Part shown: positions 20,224 through 27,370 of the stretch, in pieces
Position numbering within the stretch: the stretch's first letter is position 1
How the letters are laid out: each line of letters starts with the position of its first letter
From: JBBDXS01 sp040902195
GTDB taxonomy: Bacteria > Chloroflexota > Dehalococcoidia > DSTF01 > RBG-16-68-14
Reading direction: 5' to 3'
Assembly: GCA_040902195.1 (NCBI GenBank)
Contig: JBBDXS010000006.1
Coordinates: 1 to 39,872, forward strand
Length of the DNA: 39,872 bases
Notes under the pieces: model-generated
Databases searched by the model: none
What the model was told of the DNA's origin: nothing
The model's input: only the letters and a program-made list of their open reading frames with translations
Translations under genes and position numbers: made by a program

Positions 20224-20252
20224 GAACCCAAGCCGGCCCACGGGTGTATAAC
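20224..20252 (+). promoter_or_regulatory. Possible sigma-operon promoter
   Basis: TATAAC (20247-20252) is a good -10. Seventeen bases upstream is GAACCC (20224-20229), not a TTGACA-like box. GAAC is the core of many ECF -35 elements, so self-regulation by the encoded sigma factor is conceivable, but the -10 is not ECF-like. Confidence 0.3.
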
Positions 20253-20282
20253 GGGTGACAGACAGCACAGAAAGGGGCCCCG

Positions 20283-20861
20283 GTGCTGGATGAACGAGAG
20301 GCCGCCCTGCTTGCCAAGCAGGGCGACCAAGAGGCCTTCGAGACGCTTGTGCGCGGGCATGAGGAGCTGGCGTTTCGCGCTGCGTACGTCATCGTGCGCG
20401 ACGCGGCGGAGGCCCAGGACGTGGCTCAGGAGGCGTTTGTGCGCGCGTACCGCTCCCTCAATCGATTCGATGCATCGCAGCCGTTCCGGCCCTGGCTGCT
20501 GCGCATCGTCACGAACCTGGCGTTCAACAGCCGCCGCGGCGCGAAACGGCGCTACGAGGCCGGCCAGCGTTACGAGCGGAGCGTCGGTGAGAACTCGACG
20601 AGCCCGTCGCCGGAAGGCGCGGTCGTGCGTAGCGAGGAGGCGCAGCACGTCTGGTCTGCCGTGAGCAAGCTCGATCGACAGGACCAGGAAGTGCTCTACC
20701 TGCGCTACTTCCTCGACGCGTCGGAGGCGGAGACGGCTGTCGCGCTCGGCCGCCCTGCTGGCACCGTGAAGTCGAGACTGCACCGCGCGCTCCGGCGTCT
20801 CCGCGCGGTGATCGAGGAGCGCTACCCGGACCTGACGCCCGCGGAAGGATCGAGAACGTGA
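20283..20861 (+). CDS. ECF-type RNA polymerase sigma factor
   Basis: A 192-residue group 4 sigma factor. Region 2 (about 18-85) reads FETLVRGHEELAFRAAYVIV, then DAAEAQDVAQEAFVRAYRSL and FRPWLLRIVTNLAFNSRR. Region 4 (about 130-180) has the helix-turn-helix LDRQDQEVLYLRYFLDASEA, then AVALGRPAGTVKSRLHRALR. No extra C-terminal domain. It starts with GTG behind AAAGGGG, and its TGA overlaps the GTG of the next gene (GTGA), which makes that gene its likely anti-sigma factor. The cupredoxin gene downstream is an obvious candidate target. Confidence 0.95.
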   Translation: MLDEREAALLAKQGDQEAFETLVRGHEELAFRAAYVIVRDAAEAQDVAQEAFVRAYRSLNRFDASQPFRPWLLRIVTNLAFNSRRGAKRRYEAGQRYERSVGENSTSPSPEGAVVRSEEAQHVWSAVSKLDRQDQEVLYLRYFLDASEAETAVALGRPAGTVKSRLHRALRRLRAVIEERYPDLTPAEGSRT

Positions 20862-21619
20862 GCATAGAGATGCCCGCCGACCTGCTCCAGATCGACACGC
20901 TGCTACGCCGCGCCGCCCGCGACTTCGATTACCCCGCGACGCTGCCGATTGCTGCGGGCGTTTCCGAGCGCCTGCAGCCGCACTACGACACGCCGCGCCT
21001 GTGGTCGATGCCGCTCGCGCGTGCCGCCGCGAGCCTCGCGCTGGCGATCGTCGCCGTGATCGGCATCTCGCTCGCCGTGCCGCAGTCGCGCGGCGCGCTC
21101 GCAGACTTCTTCGGCCTGAGTCACGTCCGCGTCGATAAGGAGCCGTCCGTCGGCCCCACGCCGCCCGTGCTCAGCCCGGCGAGCTTCGCCGAGCCGTCGA
21201 CCGTCGTGGCGGCGCAAGCGGCGATCGACTTCTCGCTGCGCTTCCCAACGCGCGATGGCGTCGCGCTGCAACCGAACGCTGTGTACGTGCAGCGATACGA
21301 CGGCCCGGCTGACGTGTTCGCCGTGATCTTTGTCTACGGCGACTACGATCTCTACGAGACGAGTGCTGGGCTCTTCGGCAAGGGCGGCCCCGATCCGTCT
21401 CTGATCCACGAGATCGAGTTCGACGGCCGCGATGCGTACTGGGTCGATCAGGGTGGCCACATCGCAGAGGCGTACGACGATCAGGGACGCCTCGTCGTCG
21501 AGTCACGCCGGTCGGTCGATCGCGCCACGCTCCTCTGGGAGGACGGCGTCGTCGGGTACCGGCTCGAGACGTCGCTTTCGCAGGACGACGCGATCGAAGT
21601 AGCGCGCTCGCTGCGCTAG
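20858..21619 (+). CDS. Probable membrane anti-sigma factor
   Basis: A 253-residue protein with about 48 N-terminal cytosolic residues, one membrane helix (about 53-72, LARAAASLALAIVAVIGISLAV) and an extracytoplasmic domain of about 180 residues. The topology, together with the GTGA overlap with an ECF sigma gene, supports an anti-sigma role. It contains no Cys, so it lacks the zinc-binding HxxxCxxC motif of ZAS-type anti-sigmas. The outer domain has repeated beta-like segments (VFAVIFVYGDYDLYET, RDAYWVDQGGHIAEAYDD) and resembles DUF4367-like sensor domains, by impression only. Its stop TAGGAGG supplies the ribosome site of the next gene. Confidence 0.75.
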   Translation: MSIEMPADLLQIDTLLRRAARDFDYPATLPIAAGVSERLQPHYDTPRLWSMPLARAAASLALAIVAVIGISLAVPQSRGALADFFGLSHVRVDKEPSVGPTPPVLSPASFAEPSTVVAAQAAIDFSLRFPTRDGVALQPNAVYVQRYDGPADVFAVIFVYGDYDLYETSAGLFGKGGPDPSLIHEIEFDGRDAYWVDQGGHIAEAYDDQGRLVVESRRSVDRATLLWEDGVVGYRLETSLSQDDAIEVARSLR

Positions 21620-21628
21620 GAGGACGCA

Positions 21629-22192
21629 ATGTTGAACAAGCTATCGATTGGCGCGCTGGCCTTCGCTGCGATCGCGGCGGCCGGCATCGCGACCTCTGCT
21701 GCGGAGGCCGGCGGCGGCTGCCATGCGCAGACCCTGACGGAAGAAGATGGCACGACTGTGCTGATGGAGGGCGCGTGTTTCAATCCGGCGATCACGCATG
21801 TCAGCGCCGGTCAGAACGTAACGTTTATCAATCAAGATGAGATGCTACACACGGTGACCGGCGCCAACACCTCTTGGGGTGACTACGAGGAGGTCGCGTT
21901 TGGAGGGTCCGTCTCGCATCGCTTCGATAACGCCGGCGTGTACCCCTACTTCTGTCTGCTGCATCCGGGCATGATCGGCGCGGTCGTCGTCGACGGCGCA
22001 GGGGCCGAGACCGTCCTGCGCGCGGACGGGGCTGTCGTGTCGCGCGCCGATGGGACAGCGAACGCATCGTCGGCTTCTGGCGCGGAAGAGAGCGGCATCG
22101 CGACCACGGCTGTCATCGCAGGCGCTGCGATAGGGGCCGGCGCGCTCGCAATGACGGGAGGCTTCCTGATCGGGCGAAGGCGTCCGCGCTAG
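21629..22192 (+). CDS. Amicyanin-like cupredoxin, membrane or wall anchored
   Basis: A 187-residue secreted blue copper protein. Residues 1-27 form a Sec signal peptide. The copper domain (about 30-122) shows His74 (EMLHTVTG), Cys109, His112 and Met115 in YFCLLHPGM. The C-x2-H-x2-M loop matches amicyanin-type proteins. A Ser/Ala/Gly linker leads to a C-terminal hydrophobic segment (about 157-180) ending GRRRPR, so the protein probably stays bound to the membrane. It follows the anti-sigma gene by nine bases, so expression is likely driven by the sigma factor operon. It could serve as electron carrier to the oxidase. Confidence 0.88.
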   Translation: MLNKLSIGALAFAAIAAAGIATSAAEAGGGCHAQTLTEEDGTTVLMEGACFNPAITHVSAGQNVTFINQDEMLHTVTGANTSWGDYEEVAFGGSVSHRFDNAGVYPYFCLLHPGMIGAVVVDGAGAETVLRADGAVVSRADGTANASSASGAEESGIATTAVIAGAAIGAGALAMTGGFLIGRRRPR

Positions 22193-22665
22193 TCGCTGTG
22201 TCCGCGCAGGTGCTCCAGCACCTGGAGCGCGTGGTCGTTCGGGTCCACCTGCGGCCAGACCTTCTCTAGCGTGCCGTCCGGCCCGATGATGAACGTCGCG
22301 CGGTCGATGCCCATGTACTCGTGCCCGCGGAAGTCCTTCTTGCCGTACACGCCGTACGCATCCGACACGTTGTGGTCCGGGTCTGCGAGCAGCGTGAACG
22401 GCAGCTCGAACTTGTCGCGGAACTTCTGGTGTGAGTCGACGTCATCGAGGCTGATGCCCAGCACAACCGCGCCCTCCTCCTCGAGCACCGAGAAGTTGTC
22501 GCGGAAGTTGCACGCCTCGATCGTGCAGCCCGGCGTGTCGTCCTTCGGGTAGAAGTACAGCACGATGTGTTTTCCGGCGAAGTTCTTAAGCGAGACCTTC
22601 TCGCCCTTATCGGTCTCCGCGTTGAAGTCGGGGGCGGGCTGCCCTTCAGTCAGGTTGGATGCCAT
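22189..22665 (-). CDS. bcp: Thiol peroxidase, Bcp/PrxQ family
   Basis: A 158-residue peroxiredoxin that reduces hydrogen peroxide and organic hydroperoxides using thioredoxin. The active site is YPKDDTPGCTIEACNFRD: Cys47 is the peroxidatic residue and Cys52 the resolving one, spaced as in E. coli Bcp. PFTLLADPDHNVSDAYGV and ATFIIGPDGTLEKVW are the conserved later strands. GGAGG lies eight bases before the ATG. Its stop shares a CTAG with the convergent cupredoxin gene. Neighbouring a respiratory cluster, it may handle leaked peroxide. Confidence 0.96.
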   Translation of the reverse strand: MASNLTEGQPAPDFNAETDKGEKVSLKNFAGKHIVLYFYPKDDTPGCTIEACNFRDNFSVLEEEGAVVLGISLDDVDSHQKFRDKFELPFTLLADPDHNVSDAYGVYGKKDFRGHEYMGIDRATFIIGPDGTLEKVWPQVDPNDHALQVLEHLRGHSD

Positions 22666-22716
22666 GTGGTCGCACCTCCAGCGCCGGATATCTTAGCGCA
22701 CGCGACGCCGGAGCGG

Positions 22717-22840
22717 GTAGGGGCGGACCCACGCCTGCTCTCGAGCGAAGCGAAGAGTGTCCGCCCGCGCTTCACGTTGTCATCCTGAGGGGAGCGGGGT
22801 AGAGCGTGAAGGGGAGGGGAGCCCGAAGGACCTGTCACAG
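22717..22840. repeat. Two dispersed-repeat-like intergenic elements
   Basis: The 200-base gap between bcp and the HAD gene holds no ORF. GTAGGGGCGGAC (22717-22728) pairs with GTCCGCCC (22759-22766), a perfect 8-bp outer stem over a smaller inner hairpin. Next comes TTGTCATCCTGAGG (22777-22790) to GCCCGAAGGACCTGTCACAG (22821-22840). From memory, sequences like GTCATCCTGAG...GAAGGATCT recur between genes in several GC-rich phyla including Chloroflexota. Only one copy of the second element is in this window. Confidence 0.45.
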
Positions 22841-22865
22841 CATCCCTGCGAGAAAACGTCTGCCT

Positions 22866-23615
22866 CTACGCCTCGCGCCACCCTTCGATGACGTCCGGCA
22901 GCTCCGCGACGTGCCGGATCACCGCGTCCGGCACGACGATCGCCCCTTCGAGCTGCTCCTGTCGGTACTGGTGCGTGAGCACCGCGCGCATGCCTATCGC
23001 CTTCGCGCCGCTGACGTCGTCGTACAGCCGGTCGCCGACAAAAACGGCTTCGTGCGGCGCGACGCCGAGGTCATCGATCGCGCGCTGGAACAACGAGGCG
23101 TGCGGCTTGCGATACCCGGCCGCGCTCGACACGACGCGCGCGTCGAGGTAGCGCTCAAGGCCGAGGCGTGTCAGCACATCGAGAATCCCCTCCTCAAGCA
23201 AGAGCGTGTTCGTGACGCAGCCCATCGAGAGGCCGCGGGCGTGCAGCGTCGCGATCGCGGCGAGCGAATGCGGGTCGATGACGGGCATCTGCAGCTCGAG
23301 ACCAAGGACGGCGATCGTCAGGTCGCGCAGCAGGTCCGCGTCCGCGTCGAGCTCGAATGTCGAGAGCATCTCGCGTACGAGCTGGTCGGTTGGTAGCTGC
23401 ACAAGGTCGTCGTTTGTCGCGTTCCAGGCCTCGAGCCAGCGCGCGACGGCGGACGTGAACGCGCGGTCTAGCTCCCGCGGCCCCGGCGTACCGTCGCCGT
23501 GCGCCTCGTAGAGGCGGTTGTACAAGCGCATGACGGCGTAGCGACGCGACGCCTCCGTGGGTGCGAAGTCCCACAGCGTGTGGCCAAGATCGAAGATGAC
23601 CGCTCGGATGGTCAT
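22866..23615 (-). CDS. HAD-superfamily hydrolase
   Basis: A 249-residue HAD subfamily IA protein. Motif I is VIFDLGHTLWDF, with nucleophile Asp9. The second position is Gly11 instead of the Asp of typical HAD phosphatases. Motif II is CVTNT, motif III the Lys in YRKPHASLF, and motif IV FVGDRLYDDVSGA. The cap domain lies between motifs I and II. The missing second Asp is also seen in dehalogenases, so the reaction is uncertain. The start at 23615 is chosen because motif I must be near the N-terminus. It overlaps the upstream lipoprotein gene as ATGA. Confidence 0.88.
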   Translation of the reverse strand: MTIRAVIFDLGHTLWDFAPTEASRRYAVMRLYNRLYEAHGDGTPGPRELDRAFTSAVARWLEAWNATNDDLVQLPTDQLVREMLSTFELDADADLLRDLTIAVLGLELQMPVIDPHSLAAIATLHARGLSMGCVTNTLLLEEGILDVLTRLGLERYLDARVVSSAAGYRKPHASLFQRAIDDLGVAPHEAVFVGDRLYDDVSGAKAIGMRAVLTHQYRQEQLEGAIVVPDAVIRHVAELPDVIEGWREA

Positions 23616-24100
23616 ACAGGCTGGAGCCAGACGCCGCCCACGGTGAACTCGGCCTGCGCGCCGTCGAGCGTCTCGATGAGGACGCGAAAGCGCGTGCCGC
23701 TCGCCTCCAGCGTGATTGCCGCCGGCTGGCCAAGGAAGCTGGCCGCTATCGCCTCGTCCCAGAAGCTGCTGCAATCGAGCGCGGCATAGATGGTCTCGCT
23801 GGAGGTCTCGATGGTCAGGAGGCCGTCCTGGCAGGCCGCATCGTTCAGGTCGCGGGTGGCGATGGGCTCCGGCGCCTCGCCGGCCCGGCGGTTAATCCGG
23901 CCAAGCTGCGCCGTGGTTAGGAGGGGCGCGGCCGTATCAGGCACACCTGGGGGCTGGGGAACGGGGGTGACGGGTGTTATGGCAGCGTCCGGCGTATCGT
24001 TGTCAGGGGAGACGGCCCCATTCGACGGGGAGCCATCGTTGCTGCATCCTGCAAGGAGGAGCAAGACGATGGCGGCCAGGCCGATGCCCATGCGTAGCAC
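23612..24100 (-). CDS. Lipoprotein of unknown function
   Basis: A 162-residue predicted lipoprotein. Signal MGIGLAAIVLLLLAGC has a clear lipobox. A long Pro/Thr/Val-rich linker follows, then a domain of about 95 residues starting LLTTAQLGRINRRAGEAP. The mature part has two more Cys (DAACQDG and LDCSSFWD) that could pair. Start is either GTG at 24100 or ATG at 24091. Translation is coupled to the HAD gene by ATGA. No family recognised. Confidence 0.75.
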   Translation of the reverse strand: MLRMGIGLAAIVLLLLAGCSNDGSPSNGAVSPDNDTPDAAITPVTPVPQPPGVPDTAAPLLTTAQLGRINRRAGEAPEPIATRDLNDAACQDGLLTIETSSETIYAALDCSSFWDEAIAASFLGQPAAITLEASGTRFRVLIETLDGAQAEFTVGGVWLQPV

Positions 24101-24143
24101 AGCAATTCGAGTGTACGGGCGCGCCCAAGGCAGGACAAGCGAG

Positions 24144-24172
24144 TAGCCGATGCGAGACTCGGGTGGTACACT
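24144..24172 (+). promoter_or_regulatory. Possible promoter of the WecA-like gene
   Basis: TAGCCG (24144-24149), 17 bases and TACACT (24167-24172) precede the gene by about 32 bases. The -35 is weak but matches the TAGCCA box before the acyl-CoA dehydrogenase. Confidence 0.35.
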
Positions 24173-24204
24173 AGGGGCTTGAGAAAGCGGATCGGCGGGG
24201 ACTT

Positions 24205-25344
24205 ATGGTAAACGTCTATCTTCTCACCCTCGGGCTAGCAATTTCGCTCGGCTTTATCGCGACGATTGCCCTCCTCGCGATGTCTCATACGGCGCGCTTC
24301 CACGGTCTCTTCCACACCGCTCGCGGCATCGAGGAGCGGCCGCGCTGGGGCGGCGCGATTATCCTCTTCGCCTTCGCCATCACGCCGTTTCTCGCCTCGA
24401 TGTTGTCGACACGGGCGGCGGAGATCTTCGAGCCGAAGTCCGGCAACTTCCTTGCGTTCCTGGCAGCCTGCGCGCTGATCTTCGCCGTCGGCTTCCTCGA
24501 CGACCTGCGACTGCTCCACTGGCGTCCGAAGCTCCTCGCGCAGATCGCCGCGGCCTCCGCGGTCTACGCCGCCGGCTATCGCATCGACACGCTCGGCTTG
24601 CCGTGGGGGCCCGAGATCAACATGGGCATCGTTGCGCCCGTCGCGACCGTGCTCTGGGTTGTCTTCTTCACGAACGCGATCAACCTCATCGATGGGCGCG
24701 ATGGCGTCGCGGCCGGCGCGGCGACGCTGGCGGCGATTACGCTCGCGGCTATCGCGGCGGACGCGCATCACCCGACGGTCGCGCTGCTGCTCGTCGCGGT
24801 GGTCGGAGGCACGCTCGGCATGCTGCTCTTCAACCTGCCGCCGGCTTCGGTCTTCCTCGGCGACTCGGGGGCGCTTCTGCTCGGGTTCATTCTCGGCGCG
24901 CTGTCGATTCGCGGCGCGACGGGTGCTACCGACGCTGTGTTCATCGCCGTGCCCATCATCGCGCTGGGCTTCCCGATCCTCGATACCGTGCTCGCCGGCG
25001 TGCGGCGGACGCTACAGGGACGGCATCCGCTCATCGGCGATCAGGATCATATTCACCATAGACTTGAGCTCGCGGGCTTCGGCCCGCGCGGGCTGCTCGT
25101 CGTCGTCTACGGCATCTCGGCAATGTTCGCGGCGGGCGCGCTGCTGCTGCACAGCGTGCACTTCTTCGGCCTCGAGCTCATCGTGCTGCTCAGTACGCTG
25201 CTGCTCATCGCCGTAATCCTTTCGCGGCTCGGCTATATGCTGATGCTCTGGAACAGCAGCGGGACGATCTGGCTACGAAGACGGCTGCGCGGCGTGAGGC
25301 CGGAGGAAGCGGAAGCCGGTCGCCTCGTCGATCAGGACTCCTAG
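24205..25344 (+). CDS. Undecaprenyl-phosphate sugar-1-phosphate transferase (WecA/TagO-like)
   Basis: A 379-residue polytopic protein of the MraY/WecA superfamily. It would transfer a sugar-1-phosphate (probably GlcNAc-1-P) from UDP-sugar to undecaprenyl phosphate, starting a lipid-linked glycan. Visible motifs are FLDDLR (Asp99-Asp100), NAINLIDGRDGVAAG (157-171, canonical is DGLDG), FLGDSGALLLGF, and the WecA-type DHIHHRL near 280. About eleven hydrophobic segments. The HIHHR loop fits WecA/TagO better than MraY. Its stop shares a CTAG with the convergent glycosyltransferase gene, with which it probably works. Confidence 0.92.
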   Translation: MVNVYLLTLGLAISLGFIATIALLAMSHTARFHGLFHTARGIEERPRWGGAIILFAFAITPFLASMLSTRAAEIFEPKSGNFLAFLAACALIFAVGFLDDLRLLHWRPKLLAQIAAASAVYAAGYRIDTLGLPWGPEINMGIVAPVATVLWVVFFTNAINLIDGRDGVAAGAATLAAITLAAIAADAHHPTVALLLVAVVGGTLGMLLFNLPPASVFLGDSGALLLGFILGALSIRGATGATDAVFIAVPIIALGFPILDTVLAGVRRTLQGRHPLIGDQDHIHHRLELAGFGPRGLLVVVYGISAMFAAGALLLHSVHFFGLELIVLLSTLLLIAVILSRLGYMLMLWNSSGTIWLRRRLRGVRPEEAEAGRLVDQDS

Positions 25345-26219
25345 CGCCCCAGAAGCTTGCGCACACCGTTCAGCGCGAGTTGCGCCGCGAGGCGCGCGCT
25401 GATGCCCAACCACACCGCGACGTCCATTGGTATCGACAGTGGCCCTCTCGGCCGCAGGTACGAGCGGTAGTAGCGCCACATGCCGCGGTGTCGCGCGATC
25501 ACTGCGCGGCTGGCCGCGCTCGACGAACTACCGCCGATGTGGTGCCGCACGGAGACGTCCGGAAAGTAGACGACGCGCAGCCCTGCGCGATGCACGCGCT
25601 GGCAATAGTCGATGTCCTCGACCGACCAGAAGTAGCCTTCGTCCAGGCCACCGATGCGCTCGTACGTCGTGCGCGGTAGCAGCCAGCATGCGGCGGACAC
25701 CCAGTCGACCTCCGCGATCGAGCTGTGATCGAAGTCGGTCATGAGATAGCGGCGCGCTGCGGGATTGCGGCGAAAGAGCTTCGTCAGCAGCGAGTACCGA
25801 TTGAACAGCGCCGCGCTGTAGCCCGGAAAGGCCCGGCACGAAAGCTGTAGCGTGCCGTCCGGATCGAGGAGCTTCGGCGCCAGCAGGCCGGCGTCGCGGT
25901 GCTCGCGCGCGTACGAGAGCAGCGGCGCAAGGACCGGCGCGGTTAGCTCGGTGTCCGGGTTGAGCACCAGAAACGCCTCGCCGCGCGCGTTCGCGAACCC
26001 TTCGTTCACACCAACAGCGAAGCCGCCGTTCGTTGCGCGACGGACCAGCCGCGCGCTCGGGAACTCGGCCTCGACCATGTCCGGCGTGCCGTCTTGCGAG
26101 GCGTTATCGACGACGACGACCTCGCATTCCACATCGCGCGTGTGCTCGAACACCGAGGCGAGGCAGCGGCGGAGCAGGTCGCGTCCGTTGTAGCTCACGA
26201 TGACGGTGGAGACATCCAT
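25341..26219 (-). CDS. Glycosyltransferase family 2, rhamnosyltransferase-like
   Basis: A 292-residue GT2 enzyme with a GT-A fold. Key segments are STVIVSYNGRDLLRRCL, VVVDNASQDGT (nucleotide-binding Asp), NGGFAVGVNEGF and the metal-binding VLNPDTEL, plus VDWVSAACWLLPRTTYERIG and FFWSVEDIDYC-like acceptor motifs (GYFWSVEDIDYCQR). The WbbL-type rhamnosyltransferase pattern fits the rml genes nearby. The C-terminus is amphipathic, possibly membrane associated. The start at 26219 matches the beta-1 strand. It follows the GT4 gene by five bases, last in a three-gene operon. Confidence 0.92.
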   Translation of the reverse strand: MDVSTVIVSYNGRDLLRRCLASVFEHTRDVECEVVVVDNASQDGTPDMVEAEFPSARLVRRATNGGFAVGVNEGFANARGEAFLVLNPDTELTAPVLAPLLSYAREHRDAGLLAPKLLDPDGTLQLSCRAFPGYSAALFNRYSLLTKLFRRNPAARRYLMTDFDHSSIAEVDWVSAACWLLPRTTYERIGGLDEGYFWSVEDIDYCQRVHRAGLRVVYFPDVSVRHHIGGSSSSAASRAVIARHRGMWRYYRSYLRPRGPLSIPMDVAVWLGISARLAAQLALNGVRKLLGR

Positions 26220-26224
26220 GGGCG

Positions 26225-27370
26225 TTAGCGCTGCGCCGCGACGATCTGGTAGACGGCCAGTGTGTCGCGGGCTGCCCGTTCCCACGAAAACTTCTTCGCC
26301 TGTTCCAAGCCGCGCGTGCGCAGATCGGAGCGCAGCCAGCGGTTCGAGATGAGCTGGTCGATCGCCCGCTCGATGGCGTCCGTGTCGCGCGGGTCGATGA
26401 GAAGCGCAGCGTCGCCGGCGACCTCCTGCGTCGCGGAGCCCTGCGACGTGATGACGGGCGCGCCGCAGGCCATCGCCTCCAGCAGAGGCAGCCCAAACCC
26501 TTCGTAGAGCGACGGGAAGACGAAGACGGTCGCGCCGCTGTACAGGGCGGGCAGGTCCTCGTCGGGCACGTAGCCGAGGAACTTCACGTGCTCGCTCAGC
26601 CCCAGGCGCGCTACGAGCTCGTACTCCGCCTCGTACTGCCAGGCCGGCTGTCCTACGATGACCAGCGGGCTCTCGAGGCCGCGCTCGCGCAGGCGGGCGT
26701 AGGCGCGGATGAGCCGCGGCCGGTTCTTGCCCGGCTCCAGGCTGCCGACGCTGAGCAGGTACTCGTTCGGCAGGTGGTACTTCCAGCGCGCGCGGCCGAT
26801 GTCGTCACTGCTTGCGGATGTGTACTGCGGCGCTGCTGCCTCGTAGACCGTGACGACGCGCTCCTGCGGGACGCCGAGGCGGCGCACGACTTCCTCGCGC
26901 ACCGTCTGCGATGGCGTGATCACGGCTCGAGCGATCCGCGCCGCCGCTCTTGTTACGCTCTCCATGTACAGACGCCTCGCCAGCGGGTAGCGCTCGGGTA
27001 GGAGCAGGAACGTGACGTCGTGGAACGTGACGACGCGCCGCACGCCGATTGCGGCGACGGGCGTATGGTGGTGCGGAGAGTGCAGCACGTCGATGCGCAT
27101 GCGGCGCAGCAGCAGCGGCAGGACGGCCTGCTCCCACGCCAGCCTGCCCCCGCGCGACGCCGGCTCGACGTGCACGACGTGGACGTTCTCGTGTTGCTCA
27201 GCGAGGTCATCGAAAAGGCCGGGGCGCGCGAAGATGGCCAATCGATGCGTGCCGGGGGCGTTCGCAAGCGCGCGCACAAGCTGATACGTGTAGACGCCTG
27301 CCCCCGCCATCTGGCGCGGGATGGCCGACCCGTCGATGGCGACGCGAAGCGTTCGGGACGTGCCGGTCAG
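26225..27370 (-). CDS. Glycosyltransferase family 4, probable CTG start
   Basis: A 381-residue GT-B retaining transferase. The N-terminal domain begins TLRVAIDGSAIPRQMAGAGV and the C-terminal one has LLSVGSLEPGKNRPRLIRAY, FLGYVPDEDLPALYSGATVF and the EX7E-type signature SLYEGFGLPLLEAMACGAPV. This resembles mannosyl/rhamnosyltransferases. The fold must start close to TLRVAIDGS, but no ATG, GTG or TTG lies there in frame. CTG at 27370 overlaps the upstream stop as CTGA and has GGAGG ten bases before it. The nearest ATG upstream (27454) would add 28 residues of Gly/Ala-rich sequence and a long overlap. Confidence 0.9.
   Translation of the reverse strand: MTGTSRTLRVAIDGSAIPRQMAGAGVYTYQLVRALANAPGTHRLAIFARPGLFDDLAEQHENVHVVHVEPASRGGRLAWEQAVLPLLLRRMRIDVLHSPHHHTPVAAIGVRRVVTFHDVTFLLLPERYPLARRLYMESVTRAAARIARAVITPSQTVREEVVRRLGVPQERVVTVYEAAAPQYTSASSDDIGRARWKYHLPNEYLLSVGSLEPGKNRPRLIRAYARLRERGLESPLVIVGQPAWQYEAEYELVARLGLSEHVKFLGYVPDEDLPALYSGATVFVFPSLYEGFGLPLLEAMACGAPVITSQGSATQEVAGDAALLIDPRDTDAIERAIDQLISNRWLRSDLRTRGLEQAKKFSWERAARDTLAVYQIVAAQR

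Noticed and set aside
18314..20392. A 692-codon minus-strand ORF covering nadE
   Set aside because: It is antisense to a complete NAD synthetase with all catalytic residues, and the translated sequence has no recognisable motifs.
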